Counted from the stretch's first letter, positions 26,354 through 35,397 are shown. The stretch is 64,000 nt of DNA from RBG-16-64-13 sp963718375 (GCA_963718375.1 CAVQZD010000004.1:186001-250000), one strand, 5' to 3'. Made by a program: numbers and translations. The notes: generated by a model from the sequence alone, not told the origin.

Positions 26354-27325
26354 TCAGCGCACTTGCCCCCGCACCTCGCCGCGATCATGCTTCTTGGTGC
26401 CCACAACCAAGTAGACAGAACCGTCCTCCACTAAGGCGGTGAAATCAGCCATCGTCTTGCCTTGCAGTGGCCCGACGAAGTCTTCTGGGCCGAAAATGCC
26501 TTCAGCCGCCACTCCGCTGAAGACGCCCTTCTTGGAGGGGCCAGGGTAGAGGGTGAGTATCTCTTTGCCGTTCTCACCAGGTTTGCCCACGCGTAACCGG
26601 GCCACTGTGAGACCGTAGATGTTGTCGAGCTCGAGTGTATAGCGCATGGTCTGGCCGTCATCGGACAGCGTCAGCTCTAACGTCCCGGTAGCGTCGGTGG
26701 TCACGGCCGGCACCATCTCAGAACCGGACAGAGCGGCGGTGTGGTCGGGAAGCTTGAGCTCAGGGATGGTGGCGGGCGGGCGCATCGTAGTCGATGTGGC
26801 GGTGGCATCTGGGAGCGCCCATGCGTCCACGTCGGCGTTGGCCGATTCGGATGTCAAGGTGGTCGAAGCAGACTGCGCGGTGCCGACCCAGCACTCGAAT
26901 CCCCCGAACACCAGGACTGCCACCAGCCCGACAGCGAGCACGCCGAGGCTCGAAATCAGGACTATCCACCAACGCCTTCGGCTGCGCTCCCGATCGGCCA
27001 CGAGCCGTGTAGCTCGCTCCCCAAGGCTGGAAGAGGCCCCGCCGGTCTCGCCCGTGACGAGAGCCCGACCGAGTACCAACCTCTCCATCTCATCCCAGGT
27101 AAGCGCACGCTCGGGCCCTTGGCCCTGCGTGTCTGACCCAGGCGCACGACTGCTCGCCGCCGTCATCAGGCCGCTCAGCTCTTCGGCGACCTCCTCCGGT
27201 GTACGAGCACCCGATGCGATCGCGTCCTCGTAGCCTTGGGCGGTTATCAGGCTCCACTGATGGTCAGTGAATGGCCTGGCAAGAAGGGCTTCCAGGCGCT
27301 GGCGAATCTGCCTGTCGTTAATCAA
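26354..27325 (-). CDS. Membrane-anchored CHRD-domain protein
   Basis: A 323-residue protein with a cytoplasmic N-terminus of about 135 residues, one membrane helix (WWIVLISSLGVLAVGLVAVLVFGG, about 138-162) and an outer C-terminal CHRD-like domain (ALSGSEMVPAVTTDATGTLELTL, RYTLELDNIYGLTVARL, HDRGEVRGQV). CHRD domains are named after chordin and have no known enzymatic role. The N-terminal part looks helical and begins INDRQIRQRLEALLARPFTDHQW; I do not recognise it. The single-pass layout resembles signalling or anti-sigma proteins, but no sigma factor is adjacent. About 180 bases without a gene follow upstream (27326-27503). Confidence 0.75.
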   Translation of the reverse strand: MINDRQIRQRLEALLARPFTDHQWSLITAQGYEDAIASGARTPEEVAEELSGLMTAASSRAPGSDTQGQGPERALTWDEMERLVLGRALVTGETGGASSSLGERATRLVADRERSRRRWWIVLISSLGVLAVGLVAVLVFGGFECWVGTAQSASTTLTSESANADVDAWALPDATATSTTMRPPATIPELKLPDHTAALSGSEMVPAVTTDATGTLELTLSDDGQTMRYTLELDNIYGLTVARLRVGKPGENGKEILTLYPGPSKKGVFSGVAAEGIFGPEDFVGPLQGKTMADFTALVEDGSVYLVVGTKKHDRGEVRGQVR

Positions 27326-27503
27326 TACTCGGCTCTCCTGCCCCTCCCGCGCAACCCGCGGATTCTAACGCACTGATAGTCTGACAGCACCGCACGATAC
27401 CGGACCGTCTGGCATTACTATTCGCCACAACAGGCCTCACCCCTGGCCAAGTCAGGAGCTATGACGGGCACGACCGGGTCTAGGGCGCTGTTGTCTCCGC
27501 GAC

Positions 27504-28607
27504 CTACTCAGGCAGCGGCGGGTCAGTGTCAACACTGGTAGTGGTGGTCGCCCCCGGAGCCGTGAAGGCCGCATACTGGGCGTCGCGCCATATCAGTGCC
27601 CCATCGAGTCCGACATAGGCGTAGCCCCACAGCAGGGACCCCGCCTCGTCCGCTGCTCCGACCAGCAGCCCCACTCGTGCGACCCCGTCTTCAAACGGCT
27701 CAGCCAAGTCCCAGCGCCCCGGCACCAAATCTGCACCGGTCACGTCGACGTACCCCCAGGTGCCCGTGGATGAGAACTCCACGGCAGCCACGCCCTCGGA
27801 GAAGGGTCGAGCGTCAGCGAACTCACCTTCTACCACCCACTCACCGTGCCGGTCCATATAGCCATAGGTGTCGGAATCTGGGAGCCTTACGGCCGCGAGG
27901 TCTTCTGAGAAGCCCCAAGCATCCGCATAGGTGGGCGGGATGGCGACATTACCATCCTTGTCGATGAAGCCATAGAGGTTGGAGGCTCGGTCGAATATCA
28001 GTGCTAGGCCTCCGGAGAACTCGCCCACAGCCTCGTGCTCGCTCATCCTGAGGACCCATTCGCCCGTCTTGTCCACGTATCCCGACTCCTGACCGCTGTG
28101 CACACAGGCCAGACCCTCGGAGAAATCATGGGCCGACGCGAACTGCGGAGAAACGACCAACGTCCCGGTCGTATCCGCGAAGCCCCAGGACCCGTTGGTG
28201 TCTATGCGCACCGCCGCCAACCCCTCCGAGAAGGGTGAAGCATCGGCGAACTGGGCATCGATCACCATCCGGCCCGCCACATCGATATAGCCCCAGAGAC
28301 CGTCGACGTCGACGCGAACCGCGGCAAGACCCTCAGCGAAAGTACCGGCCTCAGCGAACTGAGCAGGGATCGTCAGCTTCCCTGACTTGTCTATGTAGCC
28401 CATTCGACCGTCGGCGCTGGTCACCGGAAACAGCCCGGCCGCTTGCACGCCGGTCTGGGTCTGAGCGGACTCCGACCCGCCTGCGTCGCCGGGGCCACAA
28501 CCATAGAGGAGACCGGATAGGACTGCCAGCAGACCCGCCGACGCGACGACCGCCATCAGACGCACCACATAAGTGGTCTTCGGCCTTACGCCAGTGTGGT
28601 CTTTCAT
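27504..28607 (-). CDS. WG-repeat surface lipoprotein
   Basis: A 367-residue protein with a lipobox (LYGC, Cys 37) and seven or more WG (KWG-type) repeats of about 40-48 residues: each has GYIDxxGxxxIxxQFxxAxxFSEGLAAV. WG repeats form a beta-rich, probably solenoid surface domain; functions are largely unknown. The C-terminus is Thr/Pro-rich. The start at 28607 (GGAGG upstream) overlaps the stop of the glucan phosphorylase gene by four bases (ATGA), so the two are translated together, an unusual pairing of a cytoplasmic enzyme and a surface lipoprotein. Confidence 0.85.
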   Translation of the reverse strand: MKDHTGVRPKTTYVVRLMAVVASAGLLAVLSGLLYGCGPGDAGGSESAQTQTGVQAAGLFPVTSADGRMGYIDKSGKLTIPAQFAEAGTFAEGLAAVRVDVDGLWGYIDVAGRMVIDAQFADASPFSEGLAAVRIDTNGSWGFADTTGTLVVSPQFASAHDFSEGLACVHSGQESGYVDKTGEWVLRMSEHEAVGEFSGGLALIFDRASNLYGFIDKDGNVAIPPTYADAWGFSEDLAAVRLPDSDTYGYMDRHGEWVVEGEFADARPFSEGVAAVEFSSTGTWGYVDVTGADLVPGRWDLAEPFEDGVARVGLLVGAADEAGSLLWGYAYVGLDGALIWRDAQYAAFTAPGATTTTSVDTDPPLPE

Positions 28608-31243
28608 CCTTCCTCCCAGGCTATGAGCGGCAACTCGTTGGGTACCAGCACGTCCTCGTTGTGGGGCAACACCCTCACGGAGAACCCATGGTCGCCCGAG
28701 ACCCTGGTCGAGACGGTCCCCCGGTAGATGTGCTCCCCATTCTCGCAGCTCACCCACTCCATGTGTATGCCATGACCGTTCCGCAGACCGCCGTCAGGAC
28801 GCATACCGCTGGTATAGATCTCGACCTCGACCTCCGAGGGGTCCAGATGACCCAACCTGATCTTAGCCATCACTTCGACTGCTTCGCCTGCGGCCACCTC
28901 GATGGCGTCGCGGCACTGTACGCACTCCACCTTGACCTCCGGCCACGCGTCCCGAACGCGGAACTTCCAGGCGTTCAGTTCCTTTGCCTTGGCGAAGTCG
29001 TTCGCGGCCATCATGCGGTAGCGCTCGGCCGCCGGCAGGTAGAACCGCTCCGTGTACTCCTTGACCATCCGCTGGCCCGAGAACGCGGGAACGAGCACCT
29101 GGATGGACCGCTTCATCATGGCTACCCATTCCTTCGGAATCCCGGCCTCGTCTCGCTCATAGAAACTCGGGACCATCTCGCGCTCGATCACCGAATAGAG
29201 AGACTCGGAGTCGACCTCATCCTGATACCCGGAGTGCGCGAACTCCTGCCCGTCGCCGATCGCCCAGCCCACTCCCGGCCTGTATGCTTCTGCCCACCAG
29301 CCATCGAGCACCGAACAGTTGAGCCCGCCGTTCGCCAGCACCTTCATCCCGCTGGTCCCGCTGGCCTCAAAGGGCCGCCGGGGGTTGTTGAGCCAGACGT
29401 CGGCGCCTTGCACCAAATAGCGGGCTTTGCGCAGGTCGTAGTCCTCGATGAAGACGATGTGGTCACCCAGACCTTCGCTCCGGACCGTGTCGAGTATCTC
29501 CCTGATGAAGTCCTTACCGGCCCCGTCGGCCGGGTGTGCCTTGCCTGCCAAGATCAGCTGGACTGGTCGTTCTTCGTCTAGGAGTATGGACTTGAGCCTG
29601 CCCAAGTCACGCAAGAACAAGTTGGCCCTCTTGTAGGTGGCGAAGCGCCTCGCAAAGCCGATGGTGAGCGCGTCACCGCGCAAAGGCACGCCGCTCACTG
29701 ATCGGGGAGCGGAGGTGACCCACACGCCATGAGCCCGCATTCTAGCTTGCTCGCGAGCGTAGCCGACCAGACGTTCACGCAGGATGACGTGAGCCCGCCA
29801 CAACTCTTCGTCAGGGATGAGATCCACCTTTTGCCAGGTCTCAGGTTCCGACACCGCCTTGCGCCAATCGTCATCCAGATATTTGTCGAAGAGCTCGATC
29901 ATCTCCGGAGCGGTCCAGGTGAGTGTGTGCACTCCGTTGGTGACCGATTCTATGGGCATCTCCACCCTGGGAAAGTCCACCCACCCTGGCTCCATCATGT
30001 CTGCGGTCACGCGCCGGTGCAGCCGGCTCACGGCGTTGCGCCGCGGGGACTGCCTGAGCGCCAGTACGGCCACGTTGAACTCCTCTTCGGGCATGTCCCT
30101 GTGCGCGCGGCCCATATCCATGAAGCGTTCGGTGTCCAAACCCAATCCGCCCAAGTAAGCGCCCAAGTAGCTGTCGATCAGCTCCTCCTTGAACACGTCG
30201 AAGCCGGCCGACACCGGGGTGTGGGTAGTGAACAGGGTGCCTCCCCCTGCGGCCTGGCGCGCCTCGTGGTAAGAGAGACCACTTTCGTGCATGAACGTGC
30301 GTATCCGCTCGAGGGTAGCGAAGACCGAGTGACCCTCGTTGAGGTGTACCACATCAGGTTCGACGCCCAGAGAACGGAGGGCGCGCATCCCGCCGATGCC
30401 CAGCAGGAGCTCCTGGGCCAGTCGGTCTTCGGAGCCTCCCCCATATAGTCTGTCCGTGATCCGCTGAGCGACCTGGTCGTTCTCAGGCAGATTGCTGTCC
30501 AGCAGGTACAGACTGATGCGACCCACCTGCGCCTTCCAGACCCTGACCCACACAGGACGGCCGGCGATCTCGACCGCCACTTTTAGCGGCCCTCGCTCGG
30601 CCCCCTCCTCGTTCCCGGAATCGGATGCCTGCGGCTCGACTTCCTGTGATCGTGACTCGGAGCCTGCTCTAGTCCATACGTCCCCTTCCATGACGGGGCG
30701 GATGGGGAGAGTGCCGACGTCTTTGACCTCATAGTGCTCGTACTGCCAACCTTGCTCGTCCAGGCGCTGCGTGAAGTAGCCGTGACCGTAGAGCAGGCCG
30801 ACGGCCACCAGGGGCAGGTCCAGCCCACTGGCCGACTTGAGATGGTCCCCGGCCAACACACCGAGACCGCCCGCGTAGATGGGCAAGCAGCTCGCCAGAC
30901 CGTACTCCATGCAGAAGTAGGCGATACGGATATCACTCCGGTCAGGATGGACCAGTGGGAACCAGCCAGGCTCGGACATGTAGCGCCGCAGGTCAGCCAG
31001 AGCTTCGTCCAGCCGTCGCACGTACGCCCTGTCCGCGACGGCCCGCTTCAAGTGGTCATGAGAGGTGCGGCGCAGAAGAGAGATCGGGTTGTCCCCGCAC
31101 CTTTCAAAGGTCTCGGGGTCCAGATCCTGAAAGAGCCGAAAAGCCTTCGTCCACGCCCAACGCAGGTTGTACGCGAGCTCTTCAAGGCCCCGCAGGCGCG
31201 CTGGGATCTCTGGACTTACGCTGAATCGATGGATCTTAGGCAC
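28604..31243 (-). CDS. glgP: Alpha-glucan (glycogen/maltodextrin) phosphorylase
   Basis: An 879-residue cytoplasmic enzyme that releases glucose-1-phosphate from alpha-1,4-glucans. The N-terminal DUF3417-like segment (MPKIHRFSVSPEIPARLRGLEELAYNL region), IAYFCMEYGLASCLPIYAGGLGVLAGDHLKSASGLDLPL-type core and the pyridoxal-phosphate site EASGTSGMK (Lys near 634) identify the short bacterial and archaeal type. An acidic, low-complexity insert occurs near residues 185-215. It is probably the first gene of a two-gene transcript with the WG-repeat lipoprotein. Together with the nearby beta-glucosidase it points to storage or imported glucan use. Confidence 0.93.
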   Translation of the reverse strand: MPKIHRFSVSPEIPARLRGLEELAYNLRWAWTKAFRLFQDLDPETFERCGDNPISLLRRTSHDHLKRAVADRAYVRRLDEALADLRRYMSEPGWFPLVHPDRSDIRIAYFCMEYGLASCLPIYAGGLGVLAGDHLKSASGLDLPLVAVGLLYGHGYFTQRLDEQGWQYEHYEVKDVGTLPIRPVMEGDVWTRAGSESRSQEVEPQASDSGNEEGAERGPLKVAVEIAGRPVWVRVWKAQVGRISLYLLDSNLPENDQVAQRITDRLYGGGSEDRLAQELLLGIGGMRALRSLGVEPDVVHLNEGHSVFATLERIRTFMHESGLSYHEARQAAGGGTLFTTHTPVSAGFDVFKEELIDSYLGAYLGGLGLDTERFMDMGRAHRDMPEEEFNVAVLALRQSPRRNAVSRLHRRVTADMMEPGWVDFPRVEMPIESVTNGVHTLTWTAPEMIELFDKYLDDDWRKAVSEPETWQKVDLIPDEELWRAHVILRERLVGYAREQARMRAHGVWVTSAPRSVSGVPLRGDALTIGFARRFATYKRANLFLRDLGRLKSILLDEERPVQLILAGKAHPADGAGKDFIREILDTVRSEGLGDHIVFIEDYDLRKARYLVQGADVWLNNPRRPFEASGTSGMKVLANGGLNCSVLDGWWAEAYRPGVGWAIGDGQEFAHSGYQDEVDSESLYSVIEREMVPSFYERDEAGIPKEWVAMMKRSIQVLVPAFSGQRMVKEYTERFYLPAAERYRMMAANDFAKAKELNAWKFRVRDAWPEVKVECVQCRDAIEVAAGEAVEVMAKIRLGHLDPSEVEVEIYTSGMRPDGGLRNGHGIHMEWVSCENGEHIYRGTVSTRVSGDHGFSVRVLPHNEDVLVPNELPLIAWEEG

Positions 31244-31411
31244 GGTCGCTGTGGCCCCTCTCCTCGTGCGGCGACGACTGCCTCTGCGGACATTATCCCA
31301 TACCCAGTTCTAGCGCCTTTCTACCGAGCACGCCGGACGCAGGTCTGGACGTCAGTTGAATGTGATACAAACTAGTCTGGATGCGCTTTCGATGCTCGCA
31401 GGCGGACAGGT

Positions 31412-32620
31412 ATGGATCCACAAGGCGTCACACAGGCCCTGAGCACTCAACTCGACCCATGGCGACGGTCGATCCAGGAACCGGCCGCGGCTCAGGCGCG
31501 CGTGCTCATACGAGTACTTGCCGACTACGCGAAGACGGCCTTCGGGGCCGAGCATGGGGCGGCCTCGCTGTCCCAAGAGACGGGTAGCGACTCGCGCCCG
31601 CGCGGCAAGGCAGACCGCGCAGCGAGCGGGTCAGAGAGCGCATTGGTGGAGGCCTACAGACGGGCCTTCCCCGTGATGGACTACGAGGCATACAAGCCTC
31701 TCATCACAAGGGTGTTGGCCGGCGAGAGGGAGGCCTTGCTCTGCGAAGAGCCACTTGGCTGGGCCATCACCCGAGGCACCACGGCCGACGAGCCCAAGTT
31801 CATCCCGATGACCCTGACAGACATCAAGATGAGAGTCAGCGCCGGCCGGGCGATGATGGCCTACGTGGCAGACACGGCGCGGTTCGACCTTCTTGCCGGG
31901 GTCAATCTCAACCTCAACTTCCCTTCGGTCATCGGCAAGGTCGACGTGGGTGGCAGGCAGGTCGAGTACGGATATAGCTCCGGCATCTACACCAAGTTCG
32001 TGTCGAGATCCACGCCCATCCGCTCGGTCCCTGCCCAGGAGGACATCGACGCTCTCGGCGGGGACACCAGCGAGCAGGCTTGGGAGGCTCGCTTCGAACT
32101 GGCCCTGGAGCAATGCCGCGGTCAGAACGTCACCCTAGTAGGCGGCGTATGCCAGACCGCACTCGAGTTCGCCCGCTACCTGCGTCGACGACACAAGGTG
32201 TATCCAAAGCAGCTCTGGAAGACCCAGGTGATGACCCTGGGCAGCACGCCCGGCATAAATACTCACCACGCGGCTCAACTGACGGCTATGTACGGGCCGG
32301 TGGCGATACGCGAGATCTACGGGGCCACAGAAGGCATGTTCGGCCAGCAGCGCGACGACCGACGCGCCTGGGTGCCCAACTACGACCTCTTCTTCTTCGA
32401 GGTCCTCACTAGATCGGGCATCAAGATGCTTCACGAGATGCGGCCGGGCGAGACCGGGAGTCTAGTGGTCTCGACCCCAGTCCTGGCCCGCTACCGTATC
32501 GGCGACATCATCCTCGCTCTGAAGCCGCCATACTTCCGCTGCATAGGGCGTGAGCGCTGGTGGACCAAGCTCGACTACGGCTGGAGAGAGCTATCGAGCA
32601 TGAACCTCGGGCGTCTTTGA
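31412..32620 (+). CDS. GH3-type (auxin-responsive superfamily) acyl-adenylating enzyme
   Basis: A 402-residue protein of the ANL adenylate-forming superfamily's GH3 branch (unrelated to glycoside hydrolase family 3). The motif ITRGTTADEPKFIPMT is the phosphate-binding loop, YGATEGMFGQQ the second nucleotide motif, and RYRIGDIILAL contains the conserved Asp for ribose contact. Plant members conjugate jasmonate or auxin to amino acids; bacterial ones are largely unstudied. It is shorter than plant enzymes (about 600 residues), with little C-terminal domain left. The ATG has only a weak ribosome site. It is divergent from glgP and convergent with the membrane protein gene. Confidence 0.8.
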   Translation: MDPQGVTQALSTQLDPWRRSIQEPAAAQARVLIRVLADYAKTAFGAEHGAASLSQETGSDSRPRGKADRAASGSESALVEAYRRAFPVMDYEAYKPLITRVLAGEREALLCEEPLGWAITRGTTADEPKFIPMTLTDIKMRVSAGRAMMAYVADTARFDLLAGVNLNLNFPSVIGKVDVGGRQVEYGYSSGIYTKFVSRSTPIRSVPAQEDIDALGGDTSEQAWEARFELALEQCRGQNVTLVGGVCQTALEFARYLRRRHKVYPKQLWKTQVMTLGSTPGINTHHAAQLTAMYGPVAIREIYGATEGMFGQQRDDRRAWVPNYDLFFFEVLTRSGIKMLHEMRPGETGSLVVSTPVLARYRIGDIILALKPPYFRCIGRERWWTKLDYGWRELSSMNLGRL

Positions 32621-32623
32621 ATC

Positions 32624-33070
32624 CTAACGCCGGGGAACGAGCCGGCTGATGATCAGGCCGACGCCGATCGCTATGAGCACCAACGGCCCGATTATCTCCC
32701 AATCTCCGCCGGTCCAGAGGCCGATTCCTACGCCGGTCCAAATCGCCGCCCAGACAAGGGTCCCCCCCACTGACCTTCTCCACTTCGGCACCAACAGTCT
32801 GATGATTATCTCTATGTAAGCAAGGGCTGCGAGACCCCAGACCAGATACGCCCAGCTCTGCTCGGTGTCGGGGAATACGTGCCTGTTTCTCAGCAGCAGA
32901 TAGACGCCCAGCCAGAAAAGGGCGAAAGCGAACATCACGAATCCGAGAGGGTTGCGCTGGTACTTCTCGTCTGTGCCGCGCCCTTTCTCCTCCTGCTTCT
33001 CCTGGCCCTTCTCGTGCTTCTCGTGTTGTGGGATCCGACCGTCAGGGTCTTGCATACCTTGTTCTTCCAT
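32624..33070 (-). CDS. Small four-helix membrane protein
   Basis: A 148-residue protein with a charged N-terminus (about 40 residues rich in Lys, Glu and Gln) followed by four membrane helices, the last two separated by a GDWEIIGP loop. This layout recalls DUF5668 or LiaF-type small membrane proteins, but I cannot assign a family. GGGAGG precedes the chosen ATG (33070); a TTG five codons earlier is less likely. It ends three bases after the convergent gene. Function unknown. Confidence 0.65.
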   Translation of the reverse strand: MEEQGMQDPDGRIPQHEKHEKGQEKQEEKGRGTDEKYQRNPLGFVMFAFALFWLGVYLLLRNRHVFPDTEQSWAYLVWGLAALAYIEIIIRLLVPKWRRSVGGTLVWAAIWTGVGIGLWTGGDWEIIGPLVLIAIGVGLIISRLVPRR

Positions 33071-33142
33071 GACCGCCTCCCCCAAAGCCTAGACCGGGCG
33101 CTTCACCGAACGCGTTTCCATTCTACACGCAAGGATAGACCA

Positions 33143-33775
33143 TTATTTGATGCCCAGGAACTTATGGGTCTGCAGGGACAATCTCCACTCGGGATGCTCC
33201 ATCACCATGGTGACGGCCTTGTCGAGAGCATCCGGACCCCACACCGGCTGGATGCAGACGAGGGCCTCGGGATAGGCCGCGGCCACCTCCTCTATCCTGG
33301 CCGCCGTCAGGCTGTCGTCGGCGACGAACTTGAGCTCATCGACCCCGCCGCTCCATCCCTGAGCTACCGCATAGTCAGGGGGCTTGGGGCTCAGTACCGC
33401 CCAGTCAAAGACACGCCCACCCGGAGGCAGACCACTCGATCCCGGAGGCGATATGGTGCCATTGGTCTCCAGGTGCACCTTGAGGCCCAGGCCTCGAGCC
33501 TCGGCGGTCAAGCAAGACACGCCCTCCAACTGCAGGAGAGGCTCTCCGCCTGTCAGGCAGACGCGACCTTGCGTCAGCTTCGAGATCACGTCACTCACCT
33601 CGAGCACCCGTCCGCCTTCCAAGCGCCAGCTGTCGGGCGTGTCACACCAGCGCGCGCAAGCAAGCCCCAGATCAGACGCGTTGCATCCGGCCAGACGCAC
33701 GAAGGTCATCGGTGTGCCGGTCCAGTGGCCCTCGCCCTGGAGTGAATCGAAGATCTCGAGCACGCGCAGTGTCAC
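33143..33775 (-). CDS. queE: 7-carboxy-7-deazaguanine synthase, radical SAM
   Basis: A 210-residue radical SAM enzyme that turns 6-carboxytetrahydropterin into CDG in preQ0 synthesis. Evidence: EIFDSLQGEG near the start, RLAGC, the cluster Cys residues at 31, 40 and 44 (GCNASDLGLACARWCDT), CLTGGEPLLQ and HLETNGT, all QueE landmarks. The Cys spacing CX8CX3C is not the usual CX3CX2C. It is last in queF-queC-queD-queE, 26 bases after queD. Length is normal. Confidence 0.93.
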   Translation of the reverse strand: MTLRVLEIFDSLQGEGHWTGTPMTFVRLAGCNASDLGLACARWCDTPDSWRLEGGRVLEVSDVISKLTQGRVCLTGGEPLLQLEGVSCLTAEARGLGLKVHLETNGTISPPGSSGLPPGGRVFDWAVLSPKPPDYAVAQGWSGGVDELKFVADDSLTAARIEEVAAAYPEALVCIQPVWGPDALDKAVTMVMEHPEWRLSLQTHKFLGIK

Positions 33776-33801
33776 TGCACCCTCCCAGCCAGCCGGTTCG
33801 G

Positions 33802-34164
33802 CTAGGCGGTCACCTCGACGTATGAGTTGGGCCCCTCGGCCAAGCGCACTCGCACGACGGGGAGTCCTTCTTCACTGAGCCGTTCGAAGATCCAAGCAGC
33901 CACGGCCTCGGCGGTGGGCACCTGATCGAAGATGTCGTTCAGGAGTTGGTGGTCGAGCCGAGTGATGATGAGCTCACTCACCTTCTCGCGCAGATCGGCG
34001 AAGTCCATCACCATGCCCACTGCCGGTCCCGATCGCTGGGGGGTGCCCTGAACCGAGACCTCGAGGCCGTAAGTGTGGCCGTGCAGGCGAGCGCACTTGC
34101 CTCTGTGCTCCGGCAACTGATGCGCGGCCGCGAAGGTCAGTGAGACGGTGATGGTGGTCTTCAC
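33802..34164 (-). CDS. queD: 6-carboxy-5,6,7,8-tetrahydropterin synthase
   Basis: A 120-residue PTPS-fold enzyme. Zinc-binding His 15, 28 and 30 and catalytic Cys 24 sit in FAAAHQLPEHRGKCARLHGHTYGLEV; LDHQLLND, PTAEAVAAWIF and E105 (RLAEGPNSYVEV) complete the active site. It converts dihydroneopterin triphosphate to 6-carboxytetrahydropterin. The start overlaps queC by four bases. A GTP cyclohydrolase gene, needed upstream, is not in the window. Confidence 0.95.
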   Translation of the reverse strand: MKTTITVSLTFAAAHQLPEHRGKCARLHGHTYGLEVSVQGTPQRSGPAVGMVMDFADLREKVSELIITRLDHQLLNDIFDQVPTAEAVAAWIFERLSEEGLPVVRVRLAEGPNSYVEVTA

Positions 34165-34883
34165 TGAGGGTCTTTCTCATAGGGTATGGGGTCCGAGGCA
34201 CCTACCTCGGCGAAGGCGCCCAGTCGAGCCTGGCAGGTGTCACAGACCCCGCAGGCCGGCCGGCGACCCTGATAGCAGGAATGCGTGAGCTCGTAGGGGA
34301 CGCCGTGCCGCAGGCCCCACTCCAGTATCTCTGCCTTCGAGAGGTCCACGAAGGGCGCCCGGACGCGCAGTCGGTGCTGCGTGCCGAGTCTCACGGCGTT
34401 ATCGGCGGCCTCGATGAACTCCGGACGGCAATCGGGATAGCCTGTGTAGTCGTCATGGTGGACACCCAGCCATATGGTCGCCGGACCCACCGCGTCCTCT
34501 TCGGTGGCCACTTGGGCCAGGAAGAACAGGTTGCGGGCAGGCACGTAAGTAGGAGCCACCCCGGACGAGGCAGCCAGATCACGGGCCAGAGGCATCGCCG
34601 TGCCTTCGTCAGTGAGAGCCGAGCCCCGTATGGGCGCGAGGTCCCTGACGCGGTGTTCGACGTCATAGAATGCCGCCACCGCCTGCGCGGCCTCCGACTC
34701 CACCGCATGCTTCTGCCCATAGAGAAAAGTGTAGGCAACAACGGGTTCACCGGGGTGATGCACCTTGATCCAGGCAGCGAGGGTCGCCGAGTCCAGACCT
34801 CCACTCAGAAGCAGGCAGTGCGCCTGCGGCGCCGGCCGGCCATGACCGCCAGCGGCAGCGGTCTCTTGTGGCGCTTCTCTCAC
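34161..34883 (-). CDS. queC: 7-cyano-7-deazaguanine (preQ0) synthase
   Basis: A 240-residue PP-loop ATPase: LLLSGGLDSATLAAW is the pyrophosphate loop, and SCYQGRRPACGVCDTC supplies the four zinc Cys. It converts CDG plus ammonia and ATP to preQ0. It overlaps both neighbours by four bases, so queF-queC-queD are coupled. The first 20 residues (Ala/Gly-rich) precede the conserved core and may be partly untranslated. Confidence 0.95.
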   Translation of the reverse strand: MREAPQETAAAGGHGRPAPQAHCLLLSGGLDSATLAAWIKVHHPGEPVVAYTFLYGQKHAVESEAAQAVAAFYDVEHRVRDLAPIRGSALTDEGTAMPLARDLAASSGVAPTYVPARNLFFLAQVATEEDAVGPATIWLGVHHDDYTGYPDCRPEFIEAADNAVRLGTQHRLRVRAPFVDLSKAEILEWGLRHGVPYELTHSCYQGRRPACGVCDTCQARLGAFAEVGASDPIPYEKDPQ

Positions 34884-35326
34884 GACCTCTCCCTCGCGCC
34901 GTACTCAGCGCGGATGACGGTCTTGATGTTGCCTCTCACGTTGAAGTCCGCCGCGACCCGAATCCAACGAGGATCGAGCAGTGTGACCAGGTCATCCAAG
35001 ATCTGGTTGGCGGCCGCCTCATGCGAGATCGCCTGGTCTCGATATCCGTTGATGTAGAGCTTCAGTGATCTCAGCTCGACGACCCAGTCCCGCGGCTGAT
35101 AGCGGACCTTGATGAGCGCGAAGTCGGGGAACCCGGAACGCGGGCAGAGACAGGTGAACTCCGGCAGGTCCATGGACACCAGGTAGGGCCTGTCGGGCTC
35201 GGGGTTCGGCCACCTCTCCAGCCGATTATCCCTGATGGCTGTTGTGCCATACTGCTCTTCGGCCGTCCCCTCAGACCCCTTCTGGGACGGCGTATCAGAG
35301 GAGCGTGTGTTAGGCCTCTCCTTCAT
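34880..35326 (-). CDS. queF: NADPH-dependent preQ0 reductase
   Basis: A 148-residue unimodular QueF that reduces the preQ0 nitrile to preQ1. The substrate-attacking Cys 61 and the Asp 68 lie in EFTCLCPRSGFPDFA, followed by VELRSLKLYINGYRDQAISHE, where the NADPH and substrate sites form. Its presence shows the operon serves tRNA queuosine rather than archaeosine or DNA modification; tgt, queA and queG are not seen here. I chose the ATG at 35326, which coincides with the transcription start expected from a TATACT box; the frame is open to 35368. Confidence 0.9.
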   Translation of the reverse strand: MKERPNTRSSDTPSQKGSEGTAEEQYGTTAIRDNRLERWPNPEPDRPYLVSMDLPEFTCLCPRSGFPDFALIKVRYQPRDWVVELRSLKLYINGYRDQAISHEAAANQILDDLVTLLDPRWIRVAADFNVRGNIKTVIRAEYGARERS

Positions 35327-35332
35327 GAGGGA

Positions 35333-35338
35333 AGTATA
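35333..35338 (-). promoter_or_regulatory. Candidate -10 box for the queuosine operon, leaderless type
   Basis: TATACT on the minus strand ends six bases before the queF ATG, and no Shine-Dalgarno is present. A transcript starting at or next to the ATG is inferred, as at the response-regulator gene. The -35 is poor. Confidence 0.4.
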
Positions 35339-35397
35339 CCTTGCGACCACGAGGGCACCGACGGACACGTTTCTCGCGGTGAAGCGGGAGGAGAGAG

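Noticed and set aside
33143..35326. Queuosine cluster as a phage- or DNA-7-deazaguanine modification system
   Set aside because: QueF is present and no DpdA-type or restriction gene lies nearby; the set fits tRNA queuosine synthesis.
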